From: Zeus faber
Taxonomy: Eukaryota; Chordata; Actinopteri; Zeiformes; Zeidae
Reading direction: 5' to 3'
NCBI GenBank assembly: GCA_960531495.1
Contig: OY482850.1
Coordinates: 3,183,084 to 3,247,083 of the forward strand
DNA: 64,000 nt
Below the pieces are notes generated by a model that did not search any database, was not told where the DNA came from, and worked only from the letters and a program-made list of their open reading frames with translations. Made by a program: the position numbers and the translations under genes. Shown piece by piece: positions 26,906-39,625 of the stretch. The stretch's first letter is position 1, and each line of letters starts with the position of its first letter.

Positions 26906-27689
26906 TTACAATCATTGGTAATGATATTATAACAATTATGATCATACCTTTTTTTTCTGAAGACATATGGTTTTACTAGTTATGGTTATATAATGTTACA
27001 TTGTAATATAGCGTTATACTGAATATCAGGAGCGTCGTGAGGGGTGGGCATCCGGGGCTTCAGCCCTGAATATTTTATGAATAGCCCCGAATCTTAAAAT
27101 AGCCCCACAAGGCCGGCTCTTAAGCGACATAGGTGGCAATCAATTGCGGGCACTGCACACCAGTGATGGCGCACCTGCGATGGGGCAGTGTGTTTTAATC
27201 TTAGATAAGGTAGGTAAGGTAAGTTATTTTATGTTACCTTGTTTCCTTATGGAAACGAAACAACCACCGTCTGACTTCTTTGATTCCTTGCTTGCTGTAT
27301 ATGGTATGGTAATGGTTATAATGGTAAATACGGCAATATATCAAGTATATTTTCAGTACATATGATCATGCACATTTCAAGTTATCTGTGTGATCTCTGT
27401 TATATGTGAAATTACATGCTGAAAATATCCTAACTGTGTTTAATTGGCACAAATGGTCAAATAAAAAATTACATATCTGGAAGAAAATACATACTACTAA
27501 GTTAGGGATAATTGGCTTACGGTGAAATTTATGGAAAATTTAAAAAGTTCACGCTACAGTGATATTATATCATGAAAGTAGAGCATTTAAGTAGAAGCAT
27601 GCAATGGTGATTTCCTCATCTCAAACAATTTATTGAAACAAAAGCCAACAACAGTGGTGGGTATACCACAACAAAAAATGTCAATGTCT

Positions 27690-28699
27690 CAATAACTTGT
27701 CATATGCCCTTGAGCATCAATTACAGCATGACAACGACGTCTCATGCTGTTCACAAGTGACTTATTGTCTGCTGAGGCATGGCCCCCCACTCTTCTTGAA
27801 GGGCGGCCCTCAGGTCATTGAAGTTCTGGGGTACAGAGTTACGAGCCTCTACACGGCGACTCAGCTGATAGCATAGGTTTTCTATGGGATTCAGGTCTGG
27901 AGAAAGTGCAGGCCACTCCATTTGAGGTGCCCCAGTCTCCAGCAGCCGTTCCCTCCATGAGCTGGAGCATTGTCGTCCATGAAGATGAAATGAGGCCTGT
28001 GTTGTTCATGCAGGGGCACAATGACTGGATTAATGATGTTATTCAGGTAGTATGGGCTTGTCACTGTACCATTTACAAAGTGTAGGGCAGTTCTGTATTG
28101 ACTAGACACACCTTCCCACACTGTAACACCACCACCACCAAAGGCTCGTCTGGTGACAACAGTGGCTGATGCATAGCGACCTTGACGTCTCCAACATTGT
28201 TGGCGGCCATCATTTCTGCTCAACGTGAATCGACTTTCATCAGAGAACCGCACTGAGGCCACTGGTCCCCCGTCCAGCGTAAATGCTCCCTGGCCCCTGC
28301 AAGACGATGATGGCTGTGCCTGGTGGTGTGGTCAGGTAACCTTGCAGGTCGTCTATCACACAGACCACGCTGATGTAAATGGTTTTGATTGGTCGGACGT
28401 GACACTTGGGTGCCTCTCACCTCCCTTAAATGTGCCTGGAGTTGAGTGGCATTCATCATCCGGTTCCTCAGGGCACTGATCACAATGAAGCGCTCATCAG
28501 TGTGGGATGTGGCCAAAGGACGTCCACTTCTATGTCTTTCTGTGACTCTTCCAGTCTCTCTGTATCTCTGTTGCAACCTGCTGATGACACTCTGTGACAC
28601 TCTAAGCTCAGTGGCCACTTCCCTCTGAGAACATCCTGTTTGAAACCTCGCAACGGCGAGGTACTGTTGATCAATTGTTAGGTGTCGTCTTGGTCTCAT
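27690..28699 (-). mobile_element. Tc1-like transposase, nearly full, DDE residues present but frame broken
   Basis: The ATG at 28697-28699 opens MRPRRHLTIDQQYLAVARF, with a helix-turn-helix (REVATELRVSQSVISRLQQR) and a GRPLAT hinge. Then come [11 protein letters not shown] (first Asp), [24 protein letters not shown] (second Asp) and [10 protein letters not shown] (Glu), ending near AALQEEWGAMPQQTISHL. So all three catalytic residues remain, but at least two or three frameshifts interrupt the roughly 330-residue ORF. It belongs to a different subfamily from the other three Tc1 copies. I could not define its terminal repeats; flanks from about 27590 to 28990 probably belong to it. Confidence 0.85.
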
Positions 28700-28989
28700 G
28701 ATGTCAAAATGTGAACAGAATGATGAAGAGGACTGTTTAAATACCAATTCTTATTGAACCAGGAAATGTATTGGTCAATTCATGGATCAAACACCTGTTG
28801 TGAATTTTGCTGTTCAGCTCAGCTTAGAGAACAGCAAGTTGTGCAAAAAGTACTGAAACATTGAACAGTTGGACATGTGCATTCAAAAGTTTAGAGAAGG
28901 TCAAATTAAGTTCACCTGTAAAGGTTCTAGTGCATTTTATCTTCATCCTGAAATTTCACCCGAAATTTCACCCGATATTCAGCCGAATA

Positions 28990-30314
28990 TCCCTTACTAT
29001 TTGTGAGTAGTGTATATTCAGTTGCATAGAATTGTTAAATTAGCTAATTTTCTCCCTTTGAATGGATGGTATTTGAGACTATCAACTTTCAGGAGGCTTC
29101 CAGTGTGTTTGAGGAAAAAAGGAGATAGCTGCTTTTCTTTTACCTCAGAAAGTCACTGCCAAATGAAGGAAGAAAGAAATAAACCTATTCTCTAGTGTTA
29201 CCCATCAAAATGTTCAGCACTGCTTGGGAAACACTTTGATGTCACTACTGGTTCCTAGACAATTTTTTTTTCCAATACCAATTTTCTTGTCATATATTGG
29301 AAATAGTCAGTTAAAGGTCATATAACTAAAATACATCTCTGCCCATATTAAAGGTACAATACATGATATTTTTTGCAAATTTAATTTAGTGTCATAAATT
29401 ACATTAACTTTTGCCTTTTAGGCTTTCGGGTACCTCTGAAATGTAATACTATTAAGCCCACATTATTTTTTTATGTCAACGTCAACATAGGTTAAAAAGA
29501 CACAAAGCAGTTGCCTCCCGACCCGAGGGACCAGCAATGTGCCAAGTTACCCTGTTTAAAATTCCATTAGGTCCAAAATGTCCCTCTCTAATGTTCTCTA
29601 TAATTTTCCATAAATAATTTCCATTTAAACATTGTGAAGTCAAACTTCCCACAACAGTAAAGAAATGGCTGCCGTAATTGGGAGACAACAAAGTTTCGAT
29701 TTGATTGGATATGGGTGATATAGACATGGGAATCTATTGAAATGATCTGGTGAAACATACAGCATATAGAAATGTTTATTCTGTTGATATCAAAAGAAAA
29801 GTCTAATGTTGAAGTTCACATTATTTACATTTTCTTCGCAAATGTATATGATTCCCTTTGGAGCAATTTGGCTGCTGCTCAAGGAAGACATTGATTTGGT
29901 GCTTTAGGGTGGGGATATGTTGATTATCAACCATGTGTGATTAGGGTTATTCTACGAGCTTGGCTTCAAATCAAAACACCTCTTAGATTGACACCAACAT
30001 TTATACATAAGGAAACACAATTGTTTTATTTTGAGAATTCATTGGGCACATCTAAGTTATTACATATAGGGAAAACAATTGAGTAATTTTGCATGATAAA
30101 GGACCTTTACAATTTAAGAGAGATTTTCTGAACCTAAAAATACACTGTCAATAGAGAGCTCAAGCAGGGCTGCCAGATGTACGATAACTATCTTATTTGT
30201 ACGATCACTTTAACCGCTGTACGATATACGATCAATAATTCCAAAACAGCCTAAATGTATGATAATTTTTGTGATTTGTTTGACAGCAAGGGTAAATTTG
30301 CTTCCCAGTGTTGA
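28990..30314. other. Intronic sequence, nothing recognised
   Basis: AT-rich non-coding sequence without motifs I can name. Confidence 0.35.
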
Positions 30315-30316
30315 TA

Positions 30317-30699
30317 CAGTGGTACCTCAACTTACGACTGCAGCTACTTACTACTAATCCAAGATACGAGTAGCGATAGTCGCGAAAATTTGTATCGACT
30401 TGCGACTGATTGCTCCAAGACACGACCGTGGAAATTTGCAGTTGGCGTGTCGGCGGCCAGTCAGCAGTCAGTCAGCAGTCAGTCAGCAGTCAGTCAGCGG
30501 GCAACCTACATCATGTGTGCATGTAGTTCGTGGCTTATCCATATTTTTTTCATATGTACTGTGTTTGTGCTGTGTATTTTGTTTGTTTTCACCCTTCATG
30601 ATTTCAGAATTTATATGGGAGAAATTGCTTCGACGTACGACTGTTTTAACATACGACCGTTCTTATAGAATGAATTACAGTCGTAGTCGAGGTGCACTG
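30317..30699. mobile_element. Tigger/pogo-like MITE with an 11-bp internal tandem repeat
   Basis: The ends read CAGTGGTACCTCAACTTACG and, inverted, CAGTGCACCTCGACTACGAC, with TA on each side. The CAGTGGTACCTC terminus is typical of pogo/Tigger non-autonomous elements. Inside, CAGTCAGCAGT repeats about four times (30458-30500). The 383 nt hold no transposase. Confidence 0.8.
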
Positions 30700-30701
30700 T
30701 A

Positions 30702-33700
30702 TAATGCATTAGTGTATTCACCTATACCTTACCTTAGAATGCAGCAGAGTACATGATCCTGGATTGACTGTGAACCCCCCAATCAGTGGAATTACTACAC
30801 CCAATCAAGTCAAGAGTCAAGGTCACACGTATCTGTTGGTGTGGATTGTGATTGGATAGTATGCATTGGGCGTGGCGTGAATATTGCCTTGTAACGGTGC
30901 GTATGGCATTGTTTTTCCATTCAATGTAGTATCCTGGCCCCTTCCCAGGTCATTTCAGTACTGTATATATGCTAGTTTCTGTTCAAATAAAATAATTTCA
31001 AAGTCGCAGTACAATATTGCCTATTTTCCATCTGGCAACCCTGAAGAGAATTCTAGCTCCTTGCAACATATTTGAAATTGAATTCAGATTAATCTATAAA
31101 TATTTTCATAGTCCAGTAAATGCAAAGTGTAGGGTTTTTTTTGTGTGTGTGTGTGTGTGACTTCACACCAGGAGTGTACGTCCTGAGAACTATCCCAATT
31201 CAACTGAAGCCAATACAGAGAATTTATGCATCCAAACTTACATTTCCTCTCTGAAAGCCATTATCTCTTCAAGTTACAGCTGGACCCCACTGACCTCTAC
31301 ACCTCCTAAAGGTAACCTCCTCCTACCCTTAACACCCCAAAAACATAAATTTTTTTGCTTGCCTAGTTCCTATTGAAATCTTTACAGACAGAGACTGGGA
31401 CCTACAGTCGCTTTAACCGCCAATGGTAAATGTACTTCATTATTGTCATTCTGGAAAATGTCATCTTGTGCTCAAACTGTGCTGTATAACACAGCGATTT
31501 AAAAATATTGAGCCAACAACATGTAATATGTGACAGATTTTACTTTTTTTTATCAAGTGAAGAAAGAATAGTGAAGAATAATGTTGTTTAGGTTGGAAAT
31601 AAAAAAATAACTCTGTACTAAATTAACTTCATTATGTGAAAGGTGTGGAACTGTCATGAACTCTGGGCCTCAGCTTCTGAACTAGAAAAGGTCAGTATTA
31701 AAAATCATGCGCGTGTGTGTGTATGTGTGTTCTGCGAGTCCTTGTGTAAGCACATATCTGCTTACACATGCAGCGTTCAGAACCTCAGCTGTTCTTCTGA
31801 GCACATCGGCAAGAGCAGGAATCAGAGTTCAGAGTTAGCAGTTAAAGCTGTCAATGAAGTGTTTCGGACTATTTTGATGACATAATTTGTCCCTGGTTTC
31901 ATGCTCACATTTGTGTTATAGAAATTAATTACGTTTTCAAATTTCCCATGGGATAATAGTATGTTATGCTAATAATACAGTAAAAAAAGAAGAAAAATAT
32001 ACAGTATATATACAATGTATCCGTTTATATATATTAGGATGGTCCAAGTTAATGTGATTAATTAAAAAAAGCAAAAGTGTGTTTAAAAAAAGTCTGCATA
32101 ATATTTTGCATGCTTTCAGTTTGAAATAAACAAAAGCATCGTAATGTACAACCTGTGTGCTGGCAAATTCTAATATCCCAGAAGTACAGTACATAATCTT
32201 CACCCTATCATATAAAGGTAAACGGGATCCAATCCATGCATGTGCAATGGATTGTTTCTCTATCTAGTCCCTATTTATTCAACATAGACTAGAAATGGAG
32301 GATTCTTCACGGACATTAATACATTTTCTGGCGTTTAACACAGATGTAATTTCAATATGTTGTTAAATGTGAGATTAATTGCATTAATCACAGAAAAATT
32401 GCGATCAAAATAAGAGTTTGAAAGAAATCGGAAATTATGGTATGTAATAATAAATTACAAATATGTGCTCCCTGTCTCCCAATTGCTTGAGGTATAAACT
32501 ACTCAAGAAAAAGAAACATTCATTAATGCTTGTGTATGTCTCTTAACCATCTAAAATAACAACCGGTCCTGTCATTACAGCCTGCTTCCTAGTTACAGTA
32601 AATGTGAACTGTCATTTAAACAGGTGGTAGGAAAGACAGCAGAAGAGATAGAGGGAGAGCGTTTGGGGCATGTCTAGGGGGAAATGGACAGGCAGATGGA
32701 CTAGGTAGAGGAGTATTAAGTATTAAGTAGTAAGAATTAAGCCTTTGCTGTCTGTGGAAATCACCCCGACAATAACAAATCTTTAGCCTGGATCCTGTTT
32801 GGGCCGTTCAGCTGCCAATAGCTAAATGACTGGTAACTACTGAGAGACCACAGTGCTGGGGCAAATTCTTCACTGGAGAAAGACCAATGTGAGGCCGGTG
32901 AGATGGATTCATTTAAAATGTTCCTCTTTGGAGTTTACCCATTTTTTTTACTGCAATGTATTGGCTTTTTTGTTATATTTTTGCATTTTGAAAGGGGATT
33001 TGCAAGCCGGACATTTGGATTTATTTGGGATTAATTTTTGGGAGTTTATTTGACAGAGGACAGTGACAGGACACTTATTTTATTCCCAGAGGGGCATTTA
33101 GGGGAAGCATTATAAACTGTAAGCTTTTCCGTTAGATTTGTTGAATAGAGTCATTTTTTGCAAGTCTGCTTTAAGTTTTGTTTTCTTTACCATCCAACTA
33201 AGAGTTATTTAATTTATATTTCCAAACTTATTTTGCGGTAACTTGCGGCTTATCACTAAACTGATGGGACATTATGTTGTGGTATGCTGATTGGAGTGAA
33301 TGGAGTATAGTAGTTAATCTTCACTAATCCTGAATTGGAATTTGTTAGTCATCAAAGGCAATAGGGGACTTCATATTTTCAATGCTCTCTCCCTGTAGAT
33401 AAAAGGTATTTTGGAGTAGGAAGGCATTCAGCCCAGTAAATAACAATCATTTACTGTAATGATGACATGATGTGACGATGAATGGTTTGTGGGGGACATT
33501 TTGTCTTTCGGTCTCTTATGTCTTTTGTATTTTGTGTTGTCTGTCTACCTGCTATGCTGTATCGCTTTTCACCAACGGCCAGACTGGCCGGGAAGGAGGC
33601 CAAAATGGTGTTTGTTTGTTGTGGTGGACCAAGGTGCGGGGTTAAGCCGCGGCTGCAGACAGCAGCATGGCTTCCTCCCCCTCGGCCGGGGCAGGGCACT

Positions 33701-34910
33701 TTCTTAATGTGTGTCTTGCAGAGGAGATCAGCGCAGGAGACACAACTGAACACCATTCCTCCTGCGCCCAAACTCATTATCCTTTATTATTCATCCTTTT
33801 GGCCAGCGAGCCTTTTTGTTCAGTTTGTTTAATAAAAACTCAGCAACCCACATCACCAAAGACTCCATCTCCCTCCCTAAACCCCCTACCTGTGGGCAGA
33901 GACTCCCACATTAATGTTTCTGTCCATGGCGTTAACTGTCTTTTCGTACTCCTGTCCGCTTTACTGGGCTCGTAAGAGAGTCTTGTTTTGCAATCTAAAG
34001 CACAGAACCCTATAATTGATCTCTCCTGGTCCAGCCCTCTACTTGTCACAGTGTCCAACCAAGTGTTTACATTTCAGATCCTGTTAGCGATGCTGTCAGC
34101 ACAGGTGGGGGGGGCATTCGGGTGTGACTGCATCAGGGGCAGCTGATCGGGTGTGGCGATATTGTTAAGTCCGAGGCAGGGGCACGGCGAAATTAGTAGA
34201 AAATAAATTAAAAAACCACCAAACCAGAGTGATTTCAAATATATTCACTTAAAGATTTAATTGAGCGGGCTTGGCAAAACCTTACTAACCTGGAAACGAT
34301 CGACCAAGACTATGAAGTTATAATCATCAATCGGCCAAATTCTATGAGCTATGAGGTGCAAGCCACGTTCATGATCAACCTACGATTAAATCAATCCTCC
34401 ATGTTTTAGTATATAAGCTCTGGGCTAGGATGACTAAAGGCATAGGTTTGCTGTTTTTCAGACCTCATTCAGATGCTACTTACAATCATTTGCAGCTGTT
34501 CGTAGCACAAACTCGAACTTCGACTACAATAGAAACTTATCTCCCTACTGCAGCTTCTCACTGCGCTTAAATTAAGTCCACAACACCTAAGCACAACAAT
34601 AACGTAAAGCTCCCATTATAGCCAGTGTTTACATATTATACTGAAAAAATATGGTCAAAAGCCATGTATTTTATCACATTTGTATTGAATTTTTGCACTT
34701 CCTCAAATCATATACATCAGCTACATCCACGCTAAAGCAAAAGACTAGAAACAGGAAGTTATGTCTCTCCAACTGGCAACCTACTGTAGCCAACGTTACG
34801 CTTTGGATGTACTGCGGCAATTGCAAAAGTTAGTTCTAAAGAAAATATATAAAATTAAAAACCTGACATGTGTGTTTCATGTGAGTTCCTTTTTCTCAAA
34901 AAGCACAATT
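30702..34910. other. Intronic sequence, mostly unassigned
   Basis: No coding feature found. The stretch 33490-33840 is moderately GC-rich, ends in TTTAATAAAAACT and could be a transposon end, but I found no second copy here. Confidence 0.35.
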
Positions 34911-34914
34911 AATG

Positions 34915-34985
34915 CTGTTTTAAAATGTAAACGTTGGCCCCGTTGGACTGCATTTAAGCGCAGTGAGAAGCTGCAGATGGGTTGA
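34915..34985 (-). repeat. Short dispersed repeat (family R4), copy 2
   Basis: TAAACGTTGGCCCCGTTGGA and AGCGCAGTGAGAAGCTGCAG match 49010-49062 closely. Confidence 0.5.
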
Positions 34986-35060
34986 AAAAATGGTCCTTTA
35001 AGGCTTAAACAGTAAAATAACAATCTGGTCTGGTCTACCTTCCCTCGGAGAACAACCTTC

Positions 35061-35807
35061 ATGCGGGAAGGGGAGAAACGGCGGACCAAGCCATCACTCC
35101 CAGAGTCTGGCCCACTGAATGCAGCCCGGGAGTGGGAGATGCGGGTAGACCTCAGCCAGAGGCTCACCTTCCCACCCAAAATTGCAGTTACCAACCTGCG
35201 CCCAGATCTTGTCCTCTGGTCCAAGTCCTGCCGGCGAGTCTTTATCGTTGAGCTGACTGTCCCATGGGAGGAGGCCATCGATGAGGCATTCGAACGGAAG
35301 AGGCTGCGGTATGCCAACTTAGCAGCAGAGGCAGAGGGGCGGGGCTGGAACGTGAAGGTGTGGCCAGTGGAGTTGGGCTGCAGAGGCTTTGTAGCCAATT
35401 CCACCACAAGGCTCTTGAAGGAGGTAGGGATCAGAGGGCAGGCCCAAAGGAAGGCAATCAAAGAACTTGCCACTGCAGTCAAGCGGAGCAGTCACTGGCT
35501 GTGGCTGAACAATGGGCTGCCAAATAATCATGTTGGTGCCACCGTGCGACACACACTCAGGTCTGATCAACCTGTGGTGGGCCAACTTCGGCAGAGGGTG
35601 TCTTGTGATAAATGGCCGAAACACCCAATGAAGCTGAGGCACACAACTGAAGATGTGTCGCATTGGTGGCCCGTGATCTGTGCAAAAACTCACCCCACCC
35701 AAGATGACATTCCCAACCCTCTCAATTGTTGTGCTGAAAATTTAGGGATTTTAACTACTAGTCCTATGAAGAATCCTTACTTGGCAGCCCTGCGGCTGAA
35801 CAAATAA
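35061..35807 (+). mobile_element. Open ORF for the C-terminal endonuclease-like domain of a non-LTR retroelement (R2/HERO-like)
   Basis: The 248-residue ORF is uninterrupted. Residues 21-80 hold AAREWEMRVDLSQRL, NLRPDLVLW and FIVELTVPWEEAIDEAFERK; Pro48-Asp49 and Glu64 give a PD-x14-E pattern like the restriction-like endonuclease of R2-group elements. VWPVELGCRGF (about 100-110) and SHWLWL (about 147-152) follow. Similar C-terminal pieces are common in fish and cnidarian retroelement proteins, usually after a reverse transcriptase, which I do not see upstream. The last 90 residues are unfamiliar. The piece may be a 5'-truncated insertion; an adopted host ORF is possible but unproven. Confidence 0.65.
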
Positions 35808-36213
35808 TGTCTCCATGGCAGCACCAAGGGCCTATCGACCCCCCACCTCCCTCACCCCCATGTGGTTCTCATTCATCCTGACCACCTACTGCACTGCATT
35901 TGGCCTCAGAGAAACCCAGAGACAAGAGGTGCCCAGAGCTGAAATCTCACTGACACCAAAATACCAAAAGCCTGCGGAGGGAAAAGTGAAACACTAACAG
36001 AATATCTCAAGCTTGGCGAGACGCGACCGGGTTTCCAAACTTGTGGGAAGTCAATGCACGCGTTAGACGTTCAAGACTTTAAATGACGGAAAACATAGTA
36101 ATTGTAATATGGCTAGTACTGTATGTAACATACAATGCATTGTTTTAATTTTACATAAAATGCTTTCAAACTAGATATAATGCTGCAGTGTTGAGGCATA
36201 GGAAACTGCAATT

Positions 36214-36251
36214 ACAATAATAATAACAACAACAACAACAACAACAACAAC

Positions 36252-36284
<33 letters not shown>

Positions 36285-36285
36285 T
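36214..36285. repeat. (AAC)n/(AAT)n microsatellite
   Basis: Runs of AAC pass into AAT. Confidence 0.9.
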
Positions 36286-36383
36286 TGTCCCGGCCGGCCG
36301 TGGTAAAAGGTCTTAACTCTTAAATTTAGAGGCTTCACTTCATATTGTATGTGTTTTATGTATATTTGTTCCTGTATTATATA

Positions 36384-36622
36384 CACGATCAGCCACAACA
36401 TTAAAATCACTGACAAGTGAATTGAATAACATTGCTCATCTCGTTCCAGTGGCACCTGTCAAGGATCTGCTGCAAACATCTTGGTGCCAGATACCACAGG
36501 ACACCTTCAGAGGTCTTGTGGAGTCCATGCCTCGACTGGTCAGAGCTGTTTTGCTGGCACAAGGGGGAGCCACATAATATAAGTGGTTATTAATGGTGGT
36601 TTTAATGTTGTGGCTGATTGCA
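36384..36622 (+). mobile_element. Tc1-like element reduced to its ends and transposase C-terminus
   Basis: Inverted ends ATCAGCCACAACATTAAAA on both sides. Between them only the last transposase residues remain (DLLQTSWCQIPQDTFRGL, VESMPRLVRAVLLAQGG). About 240 nt remain of an element usually more than 1.2 kb. Confidence 0.85.
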
Positions 36623-38155
36623 CTTTTGTGCAAGAAAGCCTTTGAGCAGACATTTCAAAATGTCAAAGTGGCCAAAACACCTTTGATGGAACTCATTCAT
36701 GATGGATGTCATTCATAAACGCCAAGGTTCAGGAATTGCTTCAATGTTGCTAAGCACGGCACAGCACATCTGGGGCTTTCAAATTAAAGCACCCATACAG
36801 GCTGGTGCTGCACCCTGAAAGCTGAGTTCTTACCGAATGATTACACCAGAGATGGGTAGTATCAGTGCGACAGCAGGTAGTGCTTCTGATGGGCTCTGAG
36901 GAATACGTCTCAGACACACACAGAACACAATGAATGTGAAGGGGAACGTACAATATCTTTAAATCTTTTCTATCCACAAGCTCTTCTCTCAATAATCCAC
37001 TCAATTAGCCAAGCGTGGGCAGCTTCAAAGCCATAAAATATCCGCTGCTCAAAAACAAAAAAGGATTGTCGTAAGCTACCGTAAATTGATTATTTAGATT
37101 GTAAAAGTGATGCAGTTAAATCTTGCTCTGATTCATGATCCCATGGTGCTCCAGTTTTGACAGTTGAATGAATATCCTCAAGTTCAGGAAAACAAAAACA
37201 GATATTCAGTACAAACACACACGCAGGAAATGTAAAGAGCCACAAAAACGGAATATTTCACTATTGTTATATTATTATTTCGCTATTTGTAGGTGCATGT
37301 GTGAAAATACACAAAAACAACTTTTGTATGGATAATCATGTATAATATGTATGTAATAATTACTTTGCAACAGCTGCTCCTTTTGTGCACATGTAAACCT
37401 GTATTGCCCCTGCCATCTTGTCCTCCACAAACCCTTATAATTTTAGACAATCGTACCATATTTATTGCATGAACTACTTGTGTCCGTTTGGCTAGAAAAT
37501 AAAGAAGGATTAGAATTTTCACAAATCACTGCGATCTTCCGCTTATTGCCTTTACAACGAAACACTTATCAACAAGCGCAACAACGCGATTTTGTTTGTG
37601 CACATATAAGCAAAAAACGTACACAAACACGGACACACACACACCGACAAGAAAGATTTGCAATAGCGCCGTAATCGGAAACACACAAGTGAACTGTAAT
37701 GGGATTTATTAATCAAGAATGAAGAATGATTGTCTAATAGGATTAAGACACCCCCCCCCCCCAAAAAAAAACTACCCCTAAACAAAACAAAACCAAGACA
37801 AAATTGTACCCTGTGGTTCCATCAGATATCGCGCAGTTCTGTGAGAAGAACAATATCACAAACACTTCAGCGTTTAGACGAGGCATCTACAGTGTTGCAG
37901 GAGGCTGTGTATAGACCTTAATCTGTCGAGCCAGATGTGCAGCACAGAGACACCCTTTTTGTGGCGGAATGGATGTGACGCCGTCTAAAACGATCCAGGA
38001 AATGGTAAAGTAAGAAAGGGAGAAATGTGTGACGCCTTGCAAACGTGACATTGAATTACTCCTTTTCACGTGAAGTACATCTCAAGTGCTTTGGAACTGA
38101 AATTGGTGGCCGATAAGATTTCCTTTATGTACTGTATATGTTAAAGGATTGGTTA
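36623..38155. other. Intronic sequence, nothing recognised
   Basis: No feature found except a C/A homopolymer pair at 37750-37769. Confidence 0.35.
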
Positions 38156-38230
38156 ATTATTTTTCAACCAAGGCCTTATCAAAATGTGGCTTCCCATCAT
38201 TTATCAATGTGCACTACCTCACTGAACTTG

Positions 38231-38470
38231 TGATGAAAGGTTTGGCTCCCTATGGAGAATTGACTCTTTACGAGCGACTGTAAAAAGATTTGTAACATTT
38301 TCTGACTTTGTTCATTTCATTCTGCTTGTATAACTAGAGTCCGAGGAATCTGTTGGCTCTGAGTTGTGAATGGAATTCTCACATTTCATTCTATCAACCT
38401 TATTTATTTCACTGGAATGCAAGTCACTCGTAAAGAGCCAAATCTCCAATAAGATCCAAACTTTTCATTG
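38231..38470. mobile_element. Foldback MITE
   Basis: Two inverted arms of about 49 nt (38231-38279 and 38422-38470) share TGAAA(A/G)GTTTGG and CTCTTTACGAG(C/T)GACT around a 142-nt centre. A one-arm relative lies at 1016-1138. No coding content. Confidence 0.7.
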
Positions 38471-39262
38471 TTGAGCGCATTGCAGGGCTTGAGGCGTGTG
38501 CGTGCTTCAAGACTAACACACCAGGCAATTTGGCACAGCCTGCAGTCGCAGGGCGGAGTGCCGTATGTCCTATTGAATCCCTGTTTAGCTACACTGGCAG
38601 CGTCAGTCGCTTGGTATTTCTCTACTTTGGTCTATCTTTTCTTCAACTGCGCATGACTACACAAGCCTTTACCATAGAAACACAAGATAAAACTACAAAT
38701 AAATGTTTTTGTCAAGACCATTTTTAAATACAAAGAACAAACATATAAGTAATACTTATAAGTAATGCAATACAGAGCAAACAAATCCCACTGACCAAAT
38801 TCATCAATTACAGTTGTAGCTCACATTTCTATTATATTAAGTTATTAATGGCAGACTACTATAAAAACATTTTTTTATACCTTTTAACTGGAGAACTGAG
38901 GAGAACTTAAGTTAAAGTGTATGCAGAGATCATAGGGCATATTCTGAGACAAGATCAACATAATTTTGAAACAATAAGCAGAAATCAAATTTTGTTTTTT
39001 TATTACTACACCAACGCGCTCGGTGTAGTTCTCCCGTAATGGCTCTTCTCATGGCTCTTCCAAATCGATTCAGGACTCATTGCCTCTGCTTCAGATGCAT
39101 GCATGACTCTCAGCTCTTTTTATCCACTCATCAAGAGTCTAAATTCATGAACTCCTGTGTGCCTGGCTGTAGTTACTGACTCGTAAAAAACCAACTGTTT
39201 TGGCAGTGTGACGCATGACAAAAGATTTTTTTTGCCATGAACAAATCTTTTGTCACTACTTT

Positions 39263-39512
39263 GGGGCGACATGGCGCAGAAGGTAGATCAGGTCGTCCAG
39301 TAATCAGAGTGTTCCTGGTTTGATCCCAGAACTCTCCTGGCAGCATGTCAAAGTGTCCTTGAGCCAAACACTGAACCCCCAACTGCTCTCGATGAGCAGA
39401 TTTGCGCGTTGCACAGTTTCCATTGATGAATGGGTGAATGTGAGGGATGTATTGTTAAGTGCTTTGAGCGGTCCAAAAATTAGAAAAGCGGTATATAAAA
39501 TGCAGTCCATTG
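39263..39512 (+). repeat. tRNA-derived SINE (family 2)
   Basis: The tRNA-like head has GGCGCAGAAGGTAGATCAGG (box A) and GGTTTGATCCCAG (box B). The body has GTCCTTGAGCCAAACACTGA and the end AAAGCGGTATATAAAATGCA, the layout of a SINE very common in percomorph fish. Confidence 0.8.
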
Positions 39513-39521
39513 AAGGATTTA

Positions 39522-39625
39522 CTATTGAGGAACTTACTACTCTGCTGAAGCTTTTCACTGTGCCTAAATGCAGTCAAACAGGGCTTTAAGTTTTACACCT
39601 TAAAAAAAGGTTAAACCTCCTTTTA
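39522..39625 (+). repeat. Short dispersed repeat (family R4), copy 3
   Basis: It directly follows the SINE and matches the reverse complement of 48985-49095, including AAAAGGAGGTTTAAC and GCAGAGTAGTAAG. Confidence 0.65.

Noticed and set aside
34877-35482. 201-residue minus-strand ORF
   Set aside because: It is the shadow of the plus-strand endonuclease-like ORF.
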